A stretch of DNA of 16,563 nt from Desulfuromonas sp. SDB (GTDB lineage Bacteria; SDB-A): the NCBI GenBank assembly GCA_001412365.1, contig LKUE01000412.1, positions 1 to 16,563 of the forward strand, in the 5' to 3' direction. Of the stretch, positions 13,417 to 16,563 are shown piece by piece. Each line of letters opens with the position of its first letter. Position 1 is the stretch's first letter. The notes under the pieces are model-generated. The model worked only from the letters and a program-made list of their open reading frames with translations. It had not been told where the DNA came from and ran no database searches. The translations under genes and the position numbers were made by a program.

Positions 13417-14395
13417 GCATTTAATTAGTTTTTCGAACTGGAGTGCTGATGAAATTAATGAAATTTTAGAACTTTCTACCCAGCTTAAACAGAAGAGAAA
13501 GAACGGGGAAATAATTGAACCACTGAAACAAAAAACTTTGTTTATGCTGTTTTATGAACAATCAACCCGAACTAGAAATTCCCTGGAAGCAGCGATGACA
13601 CAGCTGGGTGGACATGCCCACGACCTAACTGTGGAAAAAATGCAGATTTCCCATGGAGAAACAGCTAAAGACACCGCAAAGGTCCTGTCCCGGATGGGAG
13701 AGGCAATCGCAGTAAGAAACTGTTTTTTTAACCAGGGAAACAAATATCTAAATCAGTTAAAAGAACATTCCGACATTCCGGTTATTTCCATGCAGGATGA
13801 TATTTATCATCCCCTCCAAGCAATAGCGGATATGATGACCATAAATGAAGTATTTTATTCCCAGGTTACTCATCTAAAGGTGTCAATTTGCTGGACCTAC
13901 GCCACTACTCATCTAAAACCACTCTCTGTTCCCCATTCACAGCTATTGATGTTCCCTAAATTTGGCATTGATCTTTCCATTGCCCATCCCCCTGAATTTC
14001 CCCTTATGCCCGAAGTAATCGAGAAGTCTGAGGCAATCGCCCAGGACAATCAAACCCAGTTAAACTTCGTGGACAATTTAGAAGCTGCTCTAGACCAGGC
14101 AGATATCATCATTCCCAAAAACTGGGGAGGATTTCTGGGGGTTGAAAATTTTAAAGGAAGGGAAGAGCAGATAAGGGCAATTAAGTCAAAACAAAATGAT
14201 TATCAGAACTGGATATTAGATGAAAAACTTTACAAACTGGCAAAACCGAATGCCAAGATCATGCATGCCTTACCTGCAGATAGAAATCATGAAGTAACCG
14301 ACCGCCTTTTAGACAGTGAAAATTCAGTGATTTATCAGGAGGCGGAGAACCGACTTCATACTGCAAAAGCAATATTAACCTATTTAATGACATGA
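13406..14395 (+). CDS. ygeW: YgeW-type carbamoyltransferase-like protein
   Basis: A 329-residue member of the aspartate/ornithine carbamoyltransferase superfamily. Carbamoyl-phosphate-binding motifs are intact: EQSTRTRNSLE (51-61) and YHPLQAIADMMT (134-145). Diagnostic YgeW features are KPLSVPHSQ (171-179) in place of usual OTCase sequence, HALPADRNHEVTD (287-299) and QEAENRLHTAKA (311-322). The ornithine-site motif DxWxSMG of OTCase is absent, so ordinary ornithine is unlikely as substrate. In a catabolic setting it would remove a carbamoyl group from a ureido compound onto phosphate, giving carbamoyl phosphate for ATP synthesis by a carbamate kinase (inference; no kinase in the window). The ATG lies inside the end of ygeY, preceded by AAGGGA, and its stop overlaps the next start as ATGA. 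Confidence 0.93.
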   Translation: MKHKHLISFSNWSADEINEILELSTQLKQKRKNGEIIEPLKQKTLFMLFYEQSTRTRNSLEAAMTQLGGHAHDLTVEKMQISHGETAKDTAKVLSRMGEAIAVRNCFFNQGNKYLNQLKEHSDIPVISMQDDIYHPLQAIADMMTINEVFYSQVTHLKVSICWTYATTHLKPLSVPHSQLLMFPKFGIDLSIAHPPEFPLMPEVIEKSEAIAQDNQTQLNFVDNLEAALDQADIIIPKNWGGFLGVENFKGREEQIRAIKSKQNDYQNWILDEKLYKLAKPNAKIMHALPADRNHEVTDRLLDSENSVIYQEAENRLHTAKAILTYLMT

Positions 14396-15600
14396 CCACT
14401 TTTCCTCATTACCAGTGTACTCAATGTAAATCCTCTTTCTCCCTCTCTCCAACTTTATATGTTTGTCCTCATTGCAGAAAAAAGCAAAAATCTGAACCCT
14501 TGAATGGAATACTGGAGGTAGTGAATTATGGTTCTCCCCGTATAGAAAATATTTTTTCATTTCTTCCGGTGGAAAGAAAATATTTTCCTGCTGTCCCTAT
14601 CGGCAGCACTCCTTTGTGGAAAGTTCAAAATCCGCATAGTAAAACATCTTCGATAGAACTTTATGTAAAAAATGACACCTTAAATCTAACCGGATCAACT
14701 AAAGACCGGGCATCTTATCTGGTCACCGCCCTGGCTACAAAATTCAATTATCCTGCAATATGTGTCGCCTCCACTGGAAATGCCGCATCGTCACAAGCTG
14801 GTTTATGCGCCTGTGCAGGTCTTTCCTCTATTGTTTTTATTCCTGAAAAAACACCCCAAGCTAAAGTTCTGCAGTGTCAACATTACGGAGCAAAAATTTT
14901 CAAGGTGGCAGGAGGTTATGATCAAGCCTATCAAATGAGTCTGGAATACACCCGGGAGCATGATCAAAAAATATTATCCAGAAACACCGCTTATAATCCC
15001 TTAACTATAGAAGGAAAAAAAACTGTTTCCCTGGAAATATTCAGGGACATGGGTAAAGTTCCTGATTATATTTTTATCCCCGCCGGAGACGGGGTTATTT
15101 TATCGGGGGTGTATAAAGGATTCCGGGACCTGGTGGACTACGGTTTTTCTAACCATGTTCCCAAAATCATCGCAGTTCAATCTAGTCAAAGCTGTGCCCT
15201 GTACCATGGTTTATACCAGGGGAAGTTTGATCAGAATTATCAAGCACAAACCATCGCCGATTCTCTGTCCGTAAACATTCCCCAGGCTGGTTATTTAGCC
15301 ACATCCTACTTGAGTAAATACCAGGGAGAAATCATGCTGGTTTCTGATCAGGAAATTCTTGATGCTCAAAGAGAGCTTTCCTTAAACACCGGGGTGTTTG
15401 CAGAACCTTCTGCGGCAGCAGGATATGCTGGTTTCAAAAAATATCAAAATTTCAAATTAAATTCCTCTGTTGTTCTATTAATTACTGGAAGCGGATTTAA
15501 AGATATGGACAGGGCAGCAAGTTTATCTTTTAATCCTGTTCCCCTGATATCCAGTGTCGGGGAAATTGACCTTTTTACCACCAGGGAAAAGCAAAGGTAG
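14392..15600 (+). CDS. Threonine-synthase-like PLP enzyme with N-terminal zinc ribbon
   Basis: A 402-residue fold-type II PLP enzyme. An N-terminal zinc ribbon has Cys9, Cys12, Cys25 and Cys28, as in archaeal-type threonine synthases. Catalytic parts: LTGSTKDRAS (99-108) with Lys104 as the Schiff-base lysine, ASTGNAASS (126-134) as the phosphate cup, AGDGVILSG (231-239) as the second glycine loop, VFAEPSAAA (335-343) and ITGSGFKD (364-371). It is not YgeX, whose Lys motif and N-terminus differ. It sits where clusters of this type encode YgeX, the 2,3-diaminopropionate ammonia-lyase, so it may carry out the terminal beta-elimination to pyruvate and ammonia (inference). Genuine threonine synthase is the alternative, but no homoserine-pathway gene is nearby. 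It is coupled to ygeW by an ATGA overlap. Confidence 0.88.
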   Translation: MTTFPHYQCTQCKSSFSLSPTLYVCPHCRKKQKSEPLNGILEVVNYGSPRIENIFSFLPVERKYFPAVPIGSTPLWKVQNPHSKTSSIELYVKNDTLNLTGSTKDRASYLVTALATKFNYPAICVASTGNAASSQAGLCACAGLSSIVFIPEKTPQAKVLQCQHYGAKIFKVAGGYDQAYQMSLEYTREHDQKILSRNTAYNPLTIEGKKTVSLEIFRDMGKVPDYIFIPAGDGVILSGVYKGFRDLVDYGFSNHVPKIIAVQSSQSCALYHGLYQGKFDQNYQAQTIADSLSVNIPQAGYLATSYLSKYQGEIMLVSDQEILDAQRELSLNTGVFAEPSAAAGYAGFKKYQNFKLNSSVVLLITGSGFKDMDRAASLSFNPVPLISSVGEIDLFTTREKQR

Positions 15601-15653
15601 AAATGCAGGTTTATTCTTTAATCAACCAGCTAATTTTCAGGAGAAAATAACCA

Positions 15654-16466
15654 ATGGAACCGGATACAGATATTTACACTTCTATTGCCAGAAAAATAAA
15701 TCAACACCAGGAATTTTTAGTTGTTCATGTTGTGGACATAAAGGGTTCAACTCCGGCAGAACTTGGCTCTAAAATGATAATCAATTCTGACCTGTCTTCC
15801 CAAGGGACCATAGGAGGGGGAGAGCTGGAACATCTGATACTAACCAGGGCGGAAGATTACTTTAAATTGAAAAAATCACATTTTGAAAATTTTGATCTCA
15901 ACGAAATCTCTTCTCAGCAGATAAATTGCGGAGGACAAATCAGTTTATTTATTGAGTATTTTCCGTCTCCGGAAAAACTATTTATATTTGGGTACGGACA
16001 CGTAGCAAAAGAATTAATACTATTTTTAAAAAGACTGGATTGGAACTATACGGTAATTGATCACCGGAAGTTTTCATCACCTCCCCCTTTCCTGATTTCT
16101 CAAATAAATTATCACGATTTCATTCATTCCTACCAGTTCCCTCCTGGTTCTTATTATTTAATAATGACTCCCTCTCACCAATATGACTACCAAGTTTTAC
16201 AATGCCTATTAAAACGGGAGTTGCAGCCCAAATACATCGGCTTGCTGGCTTCCTCAAGAAAAGCCCGGAATATGATGAGTAAACTTGTACAAGAATTATG
16301 CCTTCCTCCCTCCTTGTCTTTCCTGTTCTCTCCTGTAGGGCTGGACCTGGGGGGCAAAAAACTGCCCGAAATTGCCCTTTCCATTGCCTCTCAGTTGCAG
16401 CTGCTCCGTTCGGAAAAAACCAAATTTGACCACTTGACCATAAAATATGAAGACCCTTCAAATTGA
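15654..16466 (+). CDS. XdhC/CoxI-family molybdenum cofactor sulfuration/insertion factor
   Basis: A 270-residue maturation factor that binds molybdenum cofactor, presents it for sulfuration (or selenation in some systems) and inserts it into the apo-hydroxylase (family knowledge). The N-terminal XdhC_CoxI domain shows KGSTPAELGSKM (30-41), GTIGGGELE (51-59) and the conserved NCGG (91-94). The C-terminal Rossmann domain begins IFGYGHVAKEL (111-121) and ends with SPVGLDLGGKKLPEIALSIA (226-245), close to the usual PIGLDIG-x-x-x-PEEIA. The length is normal. AGGAGA (15639-15644) precedes the ATG. A 53-bp non-coding gap separates it from the PLP enzyme gene, with no hairpin or promoter seen, so it probably stays in the operon. 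The target is very likely the hydroxylase encoded upstream. It is named differently from the E. coli 2Fe-2S subunit also called XdhC. Confidence 0.92.
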   Translation: MEPDTDIYTSIARKINQHQEFLVVHVVDIKGSTPAELGSKMIINSDLSSQGTIGGGELEHLILTRAEDYFKLKKSHFENFDLNEISSQQINCGGQISLFIEYFPSPEKLFIFGYGHVAKELILFLKRLDWNYTVIDHRKFSSPPPFLISQINYHDFIHSYQFPPGSYYLIMTPSHQYDYQVLQCLLKRELQPKYIGLLASSRKARNMMSKLVQELCLPPSLSFLFSPVGLDLGGKKLPEIALSIASQLQLLRSEKTKFDHLTIKYEDPSN

Positions 16467-16563
16467 ACTATCCGCTAAAGTAAAGATATATCCTGCTGAT
16501 TTATCTCCTGATTTAGTTAACTATCTAAAAAAGCACCTCTACGTCCATAATTATCAGTATTTT
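16447..16563 (+). CDS. Start of an unidentified gene, truncated by the window end
   Basis: An ATG at 16447 opens a frame that stays open for 39 codons to the last base. The start lies inside the end of the XdhC-family gene (20-nt overlap), the same pattern as other junctions in this operon, which supports a real gene. The visible residues contain the segment LSPDLVNYLKKHLYVHNYQYF shortened here to its key positions: Leu-Ser-Pro-Asp-Leu, Lys-Lys-His-Leu and Asn-Tyr-Gln-Tyr. This loosely recalls the N-terminus of some DEAD/DEAH-box helicases (leu-rich helix then N-P-x-Y), but 39 residues are too few to assign a family. No ribosome site of note is visible. Confidence 0.5.
   Translation, partial: MKTLQIELSAKVKIYPADLSPDLVNYLKKHLYVHNYQYF

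Noticed and set aside
14392-15600. Calling this gene ygeX because of its position
   Set aside because: Its zinc ribbon and GSTKDR motif are of threonine synthase type; position alone does not justify the symbol.
15601-15653. Possible terminator or promoter in the gap before the XdhC-type gene
   Set aside because: No stem with T-run and no -35/-10 pair; only the ribosome site AGGAGA is supported.
15554-15772. 72-codon frame bridging the PLP enzyme end and the XdhC-type start
   Set aside because: Overlaps both conserved genes in a different frame; only the 53-bp gap is unique to it.
1-16563. tRNA, rRNA, CRISPR, transposase or prophage genes
   Set aside because: No repeated spacer arrays, no transposase or integrase motifs and no tRNA-like clover-leaf sequences were seen; non-coding spacers are all shorter than 130 bp.

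Overview
The window is a low-to-moderate G+C, gene-dense bacterial segment. Features pointing to an anaerobic Bacillota (clostridia-like) genome are AT-rich codon choice with frequent ATA, TTA and AGA codons, ATG/GTG/TTG starts, strong GGAGG-type ribosome sites on some genes, and oxygen-sensitive enzyme families. The species cannot be named from the sequence. No rRNA, tRNA, CRISPR array, insertion sequence or attachment site was seen.

Left third (1-4760): three membrane transporters. A CPA2-type cation:proton antiporter (minus strand) is divergent from a fusion of an APC-family amino acid permease with a C-terminal PTS EIIA-like domain (plus strand). A MATE-family exporter (minus strand) converges on the fusion gene so tightly that their stop codons share bases. 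A 127-bp divergent spacer then separates the MATE gene from the main gene cluster.

Right two thirds (4761 to the window end): a co-directional, mostly overlapping run of ten genes. In order they are: the FAD, 2Fe-2S and molybdopterin subunits of a xanthine-dehydrogenase-type molybdenum hydroxylase; a hydantoinase/allantoinase-type cyclic amidohydrolase; an SsnA-type aminohydrolase; a dihydroorotate/dihydropyrimidine-dehydrogenase-like flavoprotein with two 4Fe-4S sites; the M20 hydrolase YgeY; the carbamoyltransferase-like YgeW; a threonine-synthase-like PLP enzyme; an XdhC/CoxI-type molybdenum-hydroxylase maturation factor; and the start of an unidentified gene cut by the window edge. Most junctions are 4-14 nt overlaps, implying one translationally coupled operon. 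The main break is a 68-bp gap after the molybdenum subunit that holds a perfect 24-bp palindrome.

This gene set matches the known ygeW/ygeX/ygeY/ssnA/hydantoinase/molybdenum-hydroxylase clusters linked to selenium-dependent molybdenum hydroxylases and anaerobic purine (urate/xanthine) breakdown. The logic is hydroxylase redox chemistry on the purine, ring opening by amidohydrolases, removal of ureido/carbamoyl groups by YgeY and YgeW, and a final PLP-dependent elimination. Two points differ from the E. coli arrangement. The PLP enzyme is a zinc-ribbon threonine-synthase-like protein, not the YgeX diaminopropionate ammonia-lyase. The redox partner in the operon is a DHOD-like flavo-iron-sulfur protein whose usual catalytic Ser-Cys-Pro loop is replaced. 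These are the best candidates for new biochemistry in the window. The cluster also seems to start from a near-consensus promoter so close to its first ATG that the mRNA would be leaderless.
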